DNA of 64,000 nt, taken from NCBI GenBank assembly GCA_964019415.1, contig OZ025881.1, positions 5,279,517 through 5,343,516 of the forward strand, written 5' to 3'. Below, one piece after another: positions 45,001 through 55,602 of this stretch; position 1 is the first letter of the stretch; each line of letters starts with the position of its first letter. The DNA is from Ianthella basta. Taxonomy: Eukaryota; Porifera; Demospongiae; Verongiida; Ianthellidae. Under the pieces are notes generated by a model. That model did no database searches. It saw only the letters and a program-made list of their open reading frames with translations, and was not told the origin of the DNA. A program made the translations under genes and the position numbers.

Positions 45001-47592
45001 GCTGTCGAGGTGGGAGTACTCAAGGACTATGCCGCTAGCTTCTCCTCCATCACCCTTAGGATTGCCTGAGTCACTCCATCAACAGCCAATTTCACCAAAT
45101 CTCGAATCATTGCCTGCACAGCTTGCACCACCGCCTGGTTCTGTTCAGTGGCCACCTCGTCTCCCGGCCTGGTCAGGGCTATCCCCTGGGTTTGATGCCA
45201 TTGCGAAGGGAGATCAGTTCTCACTGGGAACGAGTCTAGAACGAGTCTGTTTTCCCTCGACTGTCACACGGTCAGCCATCATCTTGCAAATATTAGCTGC
45301 GTGTACAGCTTCCGGAGGCTCCTTCTTTCGTTGTTTTGCTTTGCCTTGCTCTACAACTTAGCATGGTATTTGACTTGTGGAATGAATTATTTACATACAA
45401 TTTCTCAAATGCAAATTGCAGCTAATTCTATCAGGAGCTATGCGAGGAAGTTAAATATTATGGTGCCTCTTAGCTCATGCTCTATAAAAGTGCAAAAACT
45501 AGAAATAATGAAAATTTTCTACAAAAATAGCAAGGATGTAGGGATGGCATAAAAAGTACAGAAACAAATAACGGCTGTTACACAGTGGAGCATTAACCAT
45601 TGTCCCTACATTCAAGGGTGTAGGGCCATACGGTGCGACATTCTGGTATGTAGGGACTATGGTTAATGCTTCACTGTGTAACAGCCTTTATATAATTACT
45701 GTATACTTGTTTCTGTACTTTTTATGCCATCCCTACATCCTTGCTATTTTTGTAGAAATTTTTATTATTTCTATAATTGTTATAGCCCTTGCTCTTGCAC
45801 GTCTGCTACATATAATATATGCATTTTAGCAGAAATGCAAGTATTATTATATATTATTGTGCATACTACATTATACAAAGTACTTATAATTATCAATTAT
45901 AGCTACCTTCAAGATTGGCAGGGATGAAATCCCTTGGGATTTCTGTTATAAGTATTTAGAATGTGTGACAGATGAGTTCCTAGACTGTTCTGGGATGGTA
46001 GAGCATAGCTATAGGGTGAAGCTAGGTTTACAGGCTTTGGGCGCATGGTTGCGGAATTGCCTTGGGTGGAGAGGTGAATGGCAGATCCTTTCTACAGTTG
46101 TTGCAGTCTTTGGTGGAATCTGTGTTAATGTGTGGGGTTGATGTTTGAGGCTGCCACCACAAGTTAGAGGGATTGAGCCAGATCCAGCTACGGGCTTTGC
46201 GCATCTTTTTTGGTGTTGGACTACGTCACCCTAAGGCATCGTTGCTGATGGAAGCAGATGCTGTGCCAGTTGTTAGCTAGGGTCAGGTGTGCTGCATTTG
46301 GTTTAGAATACTGTCTAACCCCTTGTATGAGGGAAGGATTTTGAGAGTAGCTGCAGTATAAGCTATGAGGTGTGGAGGGTCATGAATGATGAAACTGCAG
46401 GAGTGTCTTAAGTCATTTGGGTGGGATGGTGTTGGAGTCATTTTGTCTCTGTGTACCGCCATTTTAACTCCGCGTACTGAGTGCATGGCGCAAAGTTTAA
46501 AGTTCGAGCCTATAGGGTTAATAGACAATATTGACATGACTATGTGCATATTATGTTGTTTATTTTGTTGCTCTTTTTGCCTCACAGGGCAGTTTAGCCC
46601 TAGTGCTTGAGGGCATGTGGAATAATAATAATAATAATAATGCCAGTTACACATCAGACACTTATTATTATGCCCCAGTGTTTGTAAAAAATGTTACATT
46701 TCTGAACGCATATATACATGAGTCTGTTCCTTAAGCTTACTTCTCCTCATCTATAGCTCTCTGTCTTTACTGTTGACATATATACAGGCACTACTTCCAG
46801 CCTCGTCTGCAGACAGTGCAAGGCATAGACAACTTCAAGGGCAGACTGATGCACAGTTATGCCTACCGTGATCCAGCAGCATTCAAAGATGAGACTGTGC
46901 TTGTCGTTGGTGCTGGGGGATCTGGCCGTGATATTGTCTTTGATATCGCCTCTGAGGCATCGCAGGTCTACCTCAGCCAACGTTCGGCTCCCATCCCATC
47001 TCCCTTCCCACAGAATGTGACCCAGGTCCCTGCCACCGAAACAGCTGTGGAGGATGGTGTTGTGCTGAGTAATGGAAAGCATCTAGCAGTGGATTCAGTC
47101 GTCTTGTGCACGGGCTATGAATACAACTTTCCTTTCCTGGACCCCAGTTGTGGAGTGTCACTTGTGGACAACAGGATATGCACTCTGTACAAGCAGACAT
47201 TTAATGCCAAGTTCCCCAGTATGGCCTTCCTCGGCGTGTACGACAGAGCTCTGCCCTCGTACCAATTCTACATTCAAACTCAGTGGATCCTCTCAATTTG
47301 GTTCGGGGATAAGACCCTCCCTACATCAGCAGGAATGATAGAAGAATCAAACAGAGAATACAGAGACAGACTGGCGTCTGGGCTCACAGTCCATCAGGCA
47401 CACGTGCTTGGCTCCTTGCAGTGGGCCCATGCCACAGAGCTGGCCAACCTGGCAGGGGTTTCCCCCATTCCCCTTTCAGTTAAGAATATTTTCCATGAGG
47501 TATGCAAGCAGAGGACATACAACCTCATGAACTACAAGAAAGAAGATTACGCCATCATTGATACAGAAAAATGGGAGAAACTTGGAGAATGA
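42090..47592 (+). CDS. Flavin-containing monooxygenase B (3 exons, 429 aa)
   Basis: Exons 42090-42295, 42543-42821 and 46788-47592 join in phase (206+279+805 nt). The N-terminus MNQMKRVCIIGAGASG carries the FAD-binding loop. Exon 3 has FKGRLMHSYAY (FMO fingerprint), GAGGSG for NADPH and LCTGYEY. The C-terminus ends WEKLGE. The start is the first ATG after the predicted 5' UTR acceptor; the second Met is possible. Intron 2 is 3,966 bp, against 567 bp in gene C, because it has taken in foldback elements, a telomere-like stretch and a LINE fragment. The frame is intact. FMO reaction and cofactors are as for gene A. Substrate cannot be predicted. Confidence 0.9.
43539..43597. repeat. 59-bp perfect hairpin
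   Basis: Two exact 29-bp arms (ATGACAAGCTAGTGACATCA...) around one central base, in FMO B intron 2. Probably a small MITE core. Confidence 0.95.
43890..44280. repeat. Diverged dispersed repeat, related to 18300-18900
   Basis: See the blocks shared with 18300-18900: CCGAAAACTGGCAAACGAAGC, CGTTTCGTCTTCTCATTCTTC and a following CAGCCGTAGCGCACAAAC. It is inserted in FMO B intron 2. Confidence 0.4.
44505..44546. repeat. 42-bp perfect palindrome
   Basis: GACTCCCAAACCTCAAACTAA is followed directly by its exact reverse complement and abuts the TTAGGG run. Confidence 0.95.
44547..44573 (+). repeat. Interstitial telomeric repeat, (TTAGGG)4
   Basis: Four complete TTAGGG units plus TTA, inside FMO B intron 2 and directly attached to a 42-bp palindrome. 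TTAGGG is the usual animal telomere unit. This is internal, with genes on both sides. Confidence 0.9.
44654..44823. mobile_element. Foldback MITE, family member 2 (truncated)
   Basis: Shares GGCTGTTACACAGTGGAGCA, GGTTAATGCTCCACTGTG and CTTTACTTG with the copy at 19070-19331. The outer ends are shortened, mainly on the right. Confidence 0.8.
44824..45498. other. Segment between two copies of one MITE family
   Basis: Contains direct repeats of GGTGTAGGCTG near 44842 and 44902 and a 65-codon minus frame (45224-45027, LTRPGDEVATEQNQ...ILRVMEEKLAA). No family was recognised for it. The segment has no match in FMO C intron 2. Confidence 0.45.
45499..45773. mobile_element. Foldback MITE, family member 3 (275 bp)
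   Basis: Ends CTAGAAATAATGAAAATTTTC and TTTTTATTATTTCTA, with the same inner strings as the copy at 19070-19331 plus a short insertion near 45690. Confidence 0.85.
45900..46642 (+). mobile_element. LINE reverse transcriptase thumb fragment with (TAA)n tail
   Basis: Broken frames match the thumb of the LINE at 30316-32746: IPWDFCYKYLECVTDEFLD against IPIVSCYKYLGCVVDEHL, then QALGAWLRNC against KALGAWFQRC, and FFGVGL-HP. Several stops and frameshifts are present. It ends in about seven TAA units (46621-46642), taken as the 3' tail. It lies in FMO B intron 2. Confidence 0.8.
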
Positions 47593-48249
47593 TTGTTACT
47601 GTGCACAATGGTTACTGCATATATAGTTTTAGGTTGTATAGCATGACCATGCAGTAATGATTACAGTAGTATACACTGTAAGACTGGTGAATTGCATATT
47701 AATATTTTCTCTCATCCTTGGGCATAAATTAATTAGCCTATTGTTTCAAAAATGCATCACACATTTATTGTTGTTGCACTGTGGCTTTGTATGCCATCAC
47801 ATTATTATATATTTGATTGTGCATCAGGAGATCTATATCCACAAGAATTGCAAACCATTAAGTCTTCAGGGGAACTCTGCTTTTTGTTCATGTACATGCC
47901 TGGATAAGTGGGCAAGATTACTGAGAGATGAGCTACTCATGCACAAAGGGTATTCAGCTTTACTATTAACAATGTCATTTGTTCCTAAAATATTCAGCAA
48001 TTGGACAGAAATGTGCACCAGCTAGGTGGTTGTGTAAGGCAGGCCTTAACTGAGTGCATGACTGTACGTTGCTTGCAGAAATCAGTTTTCGTACAAACTA
48101 TGACTTGCTCATTATTTATCTCCCGTTTTGGAGTAGCCTCTATGATTAAATGTGGCCGGCCACATATAATCACTTCTATATAATTGTGAAAGAAAGCAGT
48201 ACAACTAAAGATTATGCAGATTGAGAAATCCTCCATGTATACAAATAAT
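47593..48249. other. 3' flank of FMO B and duplication centre, no gene seen
   Basis: The first about 100 bp match the 3' flank of FMO C (50150-50259, reverse complement) with small indels. After that no match or exon was recognised. Confidence 0.5.
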
Positions 48250-48428
48250 GTAGGCGAATAGTTTGTGGGCAATACGTAGCAGATTATTCAACAACTGGAT
48301 GCAGGACATTTCGGCCCGAAGGCCTTCGACAGCTGCGTACAAAACAGTTTTGTACGCAGCGGGCCAAAACATCCTGCATTCAGTTGTTGAATAATCTGCT
48401 ACGTATTGCCCACAAACTATTCCCCTAC
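48250..48428. repeat. Hairpin of 179 bp near the duplication centre
   Basis: Arms of about 85 bp (GAATAGTTTGTGGGCAATAC, GTAGCAGATTATTCAACAAC) are inverted, meeting at AACAGTTTTGTACGCAGC. The inner part contains CGAAGGCC-TTCG-GGCCGAAATGTCC on the minus strand, a small stem followed by GAAA. Confidence 0.9.
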
Positions 48429-48666
48429 ATTTAACAACATAGCAATGAGCCTCTTCTTCTATAATATACAAATAATAATTAAAGCATTTTAAATATTTGC
48501 AATTTGGCACCACCTTGCACATAAACAAAGGCCTAATTAAAAATTCTGTCATATTTGATATCGCTAAATTTCCCTTAGCTTTGACATCTAACCAATGGTC
48601 TGTGCCACAGGGTGCCCAGAGTCCCCAAACATTATATATATTATATTACATTACTTTATGGCTTCA

Positions 48667-48912
48667 TCATCCTTGTATGCAACTTGCACAGTAACTTTCA
48701 CTTAAACCAAGGATACGTGGACATGGGGCTCTCTCCAGAAAGTCCTGATACAGTACTTCCTCCCATTTGGGGATGAGAGATTGTGCGTTCAGGTGAGCAT
48801 AAGTGTAACTTCCAGGACTGAGGATGGAGAGAGTTGAGGCATCCAGGTGTGGCGTAGACTGATCCAATACAAAGATACTGGTGTCTGGGGTGAGTGGATG
48901 CTCGGTACTCAT
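48667..48912 (-). mobile_element. LINE endonuclease N-terminal fragment (CR1/Jockey-like)
   Basis: The minus frame reads YAHLNAQSLIPKWEEV and then CPRILGLSESY, matching the start of AP-endonuclease domains in CR1/Jockey-type LINEs (xxHLNxxSLxxKxxE, DILGLSETW). The rest of the element is missing. It lies in the centre between FMO B and C. Confidence 0.7.
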
Positions 48913-48979
48913 TCTACAAGATGTGCAGAAGTAGGCCCTTCCATCAGGCCTGGCTACGATTATGCTTAGAATTCTTTCC

Positions 48980-49135
48980 TTCTCGATTCATTACTTGGGT
49001 TAATAACAGTGCTGAGCAATTCTGTTAACTTCTATACAAGTGGACCATGTTAAACCATGCTAACTAAGCTGTTATTGCACATTAGCAACATCTTTTTCAA
49101 CTAAGGTAACTAAGGTAGTTGGTGCAGTGGGTCAC
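48980..49135 (+). repeat. Arm of the TTACTTGGGTTAA foldback family
   Basis: ATTACTTGGGTTAATAACAGTG ... CTAAGGTAGTTGGTGCAGTG, matching 20155-20300 and the hairpin at 49684-49979. Confidence 0.75.
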
Positions 49136-49266
49136 ATAATTATAGTCATAGAAGGTACTCCAAATGAGCAAGATATAATTTACTAGAACTGATTTCTGCA
49201 AGCATCCATCATGCACTTGGTTTAAGGCCTGCCTTACACAGCTAGCTGATGAACACATCTTGCTTC

Positions 49267-50035
49267 ATTTGTACAGTTTGTATATGGCACCGTAAATATC
49301 AATATTGATAGAATGATTGAAGAAGCTTGTCCGGTTAGGTTGCATCACTGGTAGTGACCTTGGAGGTCACTAGCTAACAATTCGTTTCTTTACCAAACAT
49401 TTCGGCAGCTGACTGCTGCCTTCTTCAGTGGTAATGGCTTACAGGGTGTGTGGCGGTTAAATAGGTGAGGGCAACAGTTATGATGTGACAGCTGATGATG
49501 TGACAGATGATGATGAATGAAATTAAAAAGTGATTGATATGAGTGACTGTAATTAGCAGTTGTGGGGTGTAAATTACTAATGTTTGATGAGGGTCATGTA
49601 GCTGTGGGGAAGTAGTCCTAATTCTCTGTTCAGGGGTCTGGATTCCTTGTTTTGGATGTTTTGGATTTTATTTTGGATTCCTTGATATAATGAATATGAT
49701 TATACATTCATTACTTGGGTTAACAGTGTTGAGCAAGTCTGTTAATTTACAACTCTGTTAAACCATGTTAAGCAAGCTGTTAATGCCAGTTAGCAAGATC
49801 TTTAACAACTCTGGTAACTAACACTGCACCAACTACCTTAGTTACGTACCAGAGTTGTAAAAGATCTTGCTAACTGGCAATAACAGCTTACTTAACATGG
49901 TTTAACAGAGTTGTAAGTTAACAGACTTGCTTAACACTTTTAATCCAAGTAATGAATGTATAATCATATTCATGATATCAATATTGATATTCATGGTGCC
50001 ATATACAAATTGTACAAATGTACTGTAGGTTTAAG
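49267..50035. repeat. Nested inverted repeats at the centre of the FMO duplication
   Basis: Outer arms, GTTTGTATATGGCACC-ATATCAATATTGATA near 49275-49313 and its inverse at 49975-50035, enclose a full hairpin at 49684-49979. That hairpin has arms of about 140 bp with TGAATATGATTATACATTCA, TTACTTGG and CAAGATCTT. Confidence 0.8.
49400..49428 (-). ncRNA. Hammerhead-like hairpin motif (candidate only)
   Basis: The minus strand reads CTGAAGA, one A, the stem GGCAGC-AGTCA-GCTGCC, then GAAA. This resembles the CUGANGA / stem II / GAAA core of hammerhead ribozymes but has a one-base bulge next to stem II. No convincing stem III ending in U-H was found downstream. It may be only a conserved piece of a dispersed repeat. 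Confidence 0.2.
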
Positions 50036-50039
50036 GCTA

Positions 50040-50130
50040 GGAACTCTGTTAAACCATGTTAAGTAAGCTGTTATTGCCAGTTAGCAAGATCTTTCACAAC
50101 TCTGGCAACTAAGGCAGTTGGTGCAGTGTA
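50040..50130 (+). repeat. Partial copy of the TTAACAG foldback family
   Basis: AACTCTGTTAAACCATGTTAA ... GGCAGTTGGTGCAGTGTAAGGC, matching the hairpin arm at 49740-49845 and the single arm at 20155-20300. Confidence 0.75.
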
Positions 50131-50259
50131 AGGCATGCAGTGTAGACGTCATGCAATTCACCAGTCTATAGTGTTCTATATACTGTAATCATTACTGGTC
50201 ATGCTATACAACCTAAAACTATATATGCAGTAACCATTGTGCACAGTAACAATCATTCT

Positions 50260-52402
50260 CTATATAAGTTTCTCCCATTTTTCTGTATCAATGATGGCGT
50301 AATCTTCTTTCTTGTAGTTCATGAGGTTGTATGTCCTCTGCTTGCATACCTCATGGAAAATATTCTTAACAGAAAGGGGAATGGGGGAAACCCCTGCCAG
50401 GTTGGCCAACTCTGTGGCATGGGCCCACTGCAAGGAGCCAAGCACGTGTGCCTGATGGACTGTGAGCCCAGACGCCAGTCTGTCTCTGTATTCTCTGTTT
50501 GATTCTTCTATCATTCCTGCTGATGTAGGGAGGGTCTTATCCCCGAACCAAATTGAGAGGATCCACTGAGTTTGAATGTAGAATTGGTACGAGGGCAGAG
50601 CTCTGTCGTACACGCCGAGGAAGGCCATACTGGGGAACTTGGCATTAAATGTCTGCTTGTACAGAGTGCATATCCTGTTGTCCACAAGTGACACTCCACA
50701 ACTGGGGTCCAGGAAAGGAAAGTTGTATTCATAGCCCGTGCACAAGACGACTGAATCCACTGCTAGATGCTTTCCATTACTCAGCACAACACCATCCTCC
50801 ACAGCTGTTTCGGTGGCAGGGACCTGGGTCACATTCTGTGGGAAGGGAGATGGGATGGGAGCCGAACGTTGGCTGAGGTAGACCTGCGATGCCTCAGAGG
50901 CGATATCAAAGACAATATCACGGCCAGATCCCCCAGCACCAACGACAAGCACAGTCTCATCTTTGAATGCTGCTGGATCACGGTAGGCATAACTGTGCAT
51001 CAGTCTGCCCTTGAAGTTGTCTATGCCTTGCACTGTCTGCAGACGAGGCTGGAAGTAGTGCCTGCAAAGGGAACAGTGAAAACAAATAGCTATGATGAGG
51101 AGATACAAGCTTAGGAACATGAGATAATCCATGTACGTGTTTAGAATAGTAACAAATTATAAGTCCAGTTTTAATGCAAGTTGCAGGATACTTATTATTG
51201 GACATGCATGGCAATATTATGCAATAAGTAAGGTACGAGGGTGCATGAGGAATTTTGCTGGTCCAGGAATAGATTACAAGTCCGAGGCCAAGTACTTATA
51301 ATGGCAGAAGTCCAAGGCCAAGGGCTACAACTAGTATTCGCCATTGCCATGCACAGCTATTGGGACGAAGCCTAAACTTCCCAAGCATTGAGACAATGGC
51401 AGAATTGGAGAATGCACAGTATGTTCCTGCTTCTAGCTGCTGGCCATCTGCTGTTTTAATCTGGAATAACAGTCTGTGATCAAGGGGTGTTGTACACTTG
51501 CATATAACTCAATAAACAGGAAAGGAGCTAAGCAACATGTCTTGTGCGCAACTGCACATAGCAGACAAGTTGTGATAGGACAAATGGTTGGGGTGAATAT
51601 TATGTGTGAGCAAGTGTGATCCACCTACCCATTGCAGACAAGCACAGCATCAAACACTTGAGACTCTTTCTCAGGTGATGCCACTCCAACTGGTTCTGTG
51701 AACACCTGCCAACCTGTCCATTCCTTCCCACTGTCCACTGGGAGAACCTGGATCACCCTGGTCTGGAACTTTATGTACCTCCTCAGCTTAAAGTGTTGAG
51801 TGTAGTCTTGCAAGTATTTCAAGACTTCAGAATGGTGAGCAAAGGAAGGAGCGCTAAACTTGTAAGGCAAATCAGGAAAGGCCATGATCTGCACAGGTAG
51901 ATTGGACCTAATTCAGCAAGCAAAAGAAGGGAATCGCACAATTTGAATACCAGTCAAGAAATGCATAATAATATTAAAATTATGTATATGACATCTTTCT
52001 ATCACATGCATAAAGCTGCATATAAGCATACAATGTGGGCCAATTATAGACAGATTAACTTGCAGCAATTGCCCAAACAGAAGGCAATTATATAATCACA
52101 TTGATTTCTGACAATCAAATGGTACTGAATAGGCTGTCACAACACAAGTACCGACTACAATAATATATGTTGGTGAAGATGGTACAGTGGTGGCATGCAC
52201 ACCTCATGTTCTTGTATACACGTCCATGTACCGGGTAGCCATCTTGGTCCACATCTGCTTCATCCTGGTACACCCAAACTCCTCCCACTTCCTTGGATTG
52301 CTCATACACGACAATCTCAGGTGGAGGGTCTAAGGCACTCAACTGCCTTGCAGCACACAACCCACTAGCACCTGCTCCAATGATACACACTCTCTTCATC
52401 AT
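50260..52402 (-). CDS. Flavin-containing monooxygenase C (3 exons, 426 aa)
   Basis: Exons on minus are 52402-52203, 51907-51629 and 51061-50260 (200+279+802 nt), in phase and with no stop. MMKRVCIIGAGASG gives the FAD loop (Gly9-Gly14). Exon 3 carries FKGRLMHSYAY (residues 176-186), GAGGSG (201-206) and LCTGYEY. The translated exons 2 and 3 equal those of gene B apart from the last few residues (here WEKLI). Introns are short (295 and 567 bp), so this is the least disturbed copy. The 5' UTR intron contains an 11-bp minisatellite. FMOs are usually ER or cytosolic, and no transmembrane tail is seen here. Confidence 0.92.
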
Positions 52403-53036
52403 CTCTGCATGTGATAAAATAGATGCATGCTGTGCTCACATTAGTATTATATATTATGCGATAAAGCATGCACACTCTTCCAGTAGTGTGCCGCATATAT
52501 AGCTACTATGAGCATTCCGTAGAGTCGCTCCGTAAAACTCCGTACGTATAGAATTTACTTATAATTATGTTAATCCATTTCGTCTAAAGGAGTCCAGCGG
52601 CGAAGGCGCCAACCATCTTATTGCGGTTATGTACTCTTCCAAGTTTGGCGAAAATTGGTGGAAAACTGAATTAGGAGTTTCTGGACAACGAAACACGATG
52701 TTTTCCCTATCTCGTACATATAGCGGCGACCGCAAAAAGTGGCAAGAACTCTGACGGAACGGCCTTAAACCAAATTATTCACACTGCACCTCTTCGTAAT
52801 CCCACGACGTTTCGTCCAGAACTGAAGGAGGATATCCCGAACAACGAAAATGTGCGCTTCGTTTATTAATATAAGATTGGCTTTCCGCTGGCGCTCGTTG
52901 TCGCCATTTTAGCTAGAGCTTCCTCACGCCTGGAATTTCAAACGATTTGCGTGGACACTATTTTTACCCCTCTTACACACCACGATCCAGATTATATAGC
53001 TATAATTATAGCTATATCCAGGTTTTGGCATTCACG
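52403..53036. other. 5' UTR intron of FMO C
   Basis: Non-coding DNA between the coding exon and the minisatellite, with no recognised gene. The acceptor TCACATGCAG (minus) ends just before AGATGATG. Confidence 0.5.
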
Positions 53037-53258
53037 CACTATAGACACGCGGTAGATACACGGTAGACATACGGTAGATACACGGTAGACACACGGTAGA
53101 TACACGGTAGACACACGGTAGATACACGGTAGATACACGGTAGACATACGGTAGATACACGGTAGACACGCGGTAGATACACGGTAGACACACGGTAGAT
53201 ACACGGTAGACACACAGTAGATACACGGTAGACACACGATAGATACACGGTAGGTACG
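53037..53258. repeat. 11-bp minisatellite in the FMO C 5' UTR intron
   Basis: About 20 units of GGTAGATACAC, GGTAGACACAC and GGTAGACATAC alternate. Because 11 is not a multiple of 3, all frames stay open on minus and give YRVST-like repeat frames, which are artefacts. The array is absent at the matching place upstream of gene B. Confidence 0.95.
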
Positions 53259-53385
53259 TAGACACGCGTCGTGCTATGCAGTGAAGGCCGTAGCTAGGCT
53301 TCCACCGAATTCCGGTCTGCGTGGTCGTATGTGGAGGTATAGCTACAGTATGACAATCGCTGCAAGTACTTACATCAAAACTCAC

Positions 53386-53504
53386 GGCACAACTGTTCGG
53401 CTTACACAGAAAGGTGAACTTGTGGTACAAGATAATACAGACTGGAAACAGCGGAGCGGGTTATGATTATATACGAATGTCGGAGATCCGATGACGTGAC
53501 GTCA
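53386..53504 (-). promoter_or_regulatory. FMO C promoter: CRE, TATA box and non-coding first exon
   Basis: On minus: TGACGTCA (53504-53497), then CATCGGATCTCCGA, TATATAAT (53473-53466), CACAAGTTCACCTTTCTG and a donor GTGAGT after 53386. The wording and order are those of the gene B promoter at 41078-41181. Confidence 0.65.
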
Positions 53505-55602
53505 AGGCTTCGGTCATGAGGTGGCTTCCCAACGAGCACGTTGTCCACAACGGCTTTCCGACTAGTTATCTAGCTAGCTTTAGCTAGCAAGAAATCAATG
53601 CTTTCAGAGTATAGCGTTAGCTAGCTGCAGTGTGTGTTTAGTTCTGCTGTTTGGCAGTCTAGACGACTTTGAGAAACAGCTGCAGGGAAGTCTCTCAGCT
53701 GCTATGGAAGAATGGATCCATTCAATGATTGCCCCATTCTTGTTATCAGCTCACACTAACTTCAGTGTCACTGAGGACTGCCTCGAAGATACACAAAGTA
53801 TATATAGGCATGCCTTGTTGCTACATCAAAGAGAACACACCTGCCTGTGTGTGTACAAACTGTGTGTGTGTGTTTACTGACATGTATTTGTGTTAGTATG
53901 CACAAGCTGGGTTGCGCCCTTCCTGCCAGGTAAGGCTTCACCAACTACATAGCTATGCTGATTGACATTCATGGGACCTGCATGGTATAATAATTATGTG
54001 GAGTATGTAATATATATAGACCAATACCAAGGAAACCATGTGCAAATAGGTGATATAAGCCTGGTAACGGTATATATGTGTATTATATGGACTCTGATTC
54101 TACACGGCAACATTATTATATATAGTGGCTGCAGTATATCAATACTGCATGGTAGTGCACAGTCACATGCATGCATGCATGAACGTGTGAGGTGTGCTGT
54201 ATGCATGTCCTTGCATGTCCAGCAATACACTGGTTTGTAGTCATGAAGTATTCTCTGTTGGTCATTGTTGGGATCCTCTACAGGTCCAGCTACCTCCACT
54301 CGTCCTTGACGTCCACGAATGAATAAACAACCGAACTTAACTGAGCAAAGGTTCATTAACAACAACCACACACTTACAACACGTGTCTCTCCTCTGTCTA
54401 GTACAAAGGCTCAGTTACATCTACACCATAAATACGTCAGCTTAAAATAATTACAAGCAATCACAAACATAATCATTTACAAGCTAGCACATGTCAAACA
54501 TAATCATTACCAGCAAGCTAGCACATGTCAAACATAATCATTACAAGCAAGCACATCAAGAATACACAATACCATGTCTCTGCATGGAGGACAAGTGGGT
54601 TCTCCACAGTTAGATAATACTGTCATGATTGATGATTCATGTGATCCCAACTGAATGTCATTGATGTCCAATAAAATTAATCATTACTGATGTTTCAGCC
54701 ACAAGCTGTAGCTGTCATTAGTGTGTGAACAGCAGACAATCTGAAACTAGTGGACATTGAGAAGTCTCCACATTAATAATGATGTCATGGCCTTTCTACA
54801 TTGATCTTCATCTCTGCTCCACTCTTGCCTTGCTGCATGACTGTGTTGTGAAGGGAGATGTGCATAGCTTAGAATTCCATAATCAGCAGGATGATGTTGT
54901 TGTTCGCTTGATCTGGGATGTATTAGTGGTGTTTAGACCATGCAGGTATGCTGAACAATGACTGACATAACATTCTCTCCACTTCTCATGAATGCCTGGT
55001 ATTCCTTCATATATAAACCAAGGCCCTCTCCATCTCACTCACACGACCTTCCATAGTGTACTTTGCCAGATAATTGGGAGGAAACAAGGGCTAGCTCCTT
55101 TTGAGGCTGAAGCAGGGTTGTTACTCTGTTACAAAGTCCTCTGTAGGCTCCCCAGTCAGCAGATCTACCGATAGTCTAGATCTACTCAGTTGAAGTAGTC
55201 CCACTTATCATAGGTACTGTTAAACGCATTGACTGCTGACCAGATAGCCTGTGATTTAGGTCTTTCCTGAATTTGTCAAGAACGATACTAGCTACTTAGC
55301 AGGAGAGCCCAAAGTGGCTTGGGAGATCTCCAGCAAATTGATAATTGAGTGAAAGTAATGAAGGTCCATGACACTAACAGAACTTACATGTCAACCTCTC
55401 ATGCTGACATACGGAAGATGCCCAGGAAGGTTGTGCATGCAGTGGCCTGCATTTGCACGTATATATATGGGTGTGATAACCTTCAGTCTGTTATGGTGCA
55501 TAACAATTTGTTTCATGGAAATTTGTCAGGCTGAGCTATCAAACTTTCAAAAGCAAACACCCATCCTTCATACTGAAGCTGCTAAAATTATAGTAAGTGT
55601 CC
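53505..55602. other. Intergenic DNA between FMO C and the duplicated flank
   Basis: No gene was recognised. A plus frame at 53632-53880 (FEKQLQGSLSAAMEEWIHSM) is helix-like but has no known family. Around 55110-55150 a GGACTTTGTAACAGAGTAACAA block (reverse complement) matches 40857-40880 upstream of gene B, extending the inverted duplication. Confidence 0.4.
54470..54560. repeat. Short tandem repeat, 36-40 bp unit
   Basis: CAAACATAATCATT-ACA/CAGCAAGCTAGCACATGT is present nearly three times in tandem. Confidence 0.8.

Noticed and set aside
52992-53430. Repetitive YRVSTVYLPCI frames on minus
   Set aside because: Artefact of an 11-bp minisatellite that is open in all frames.
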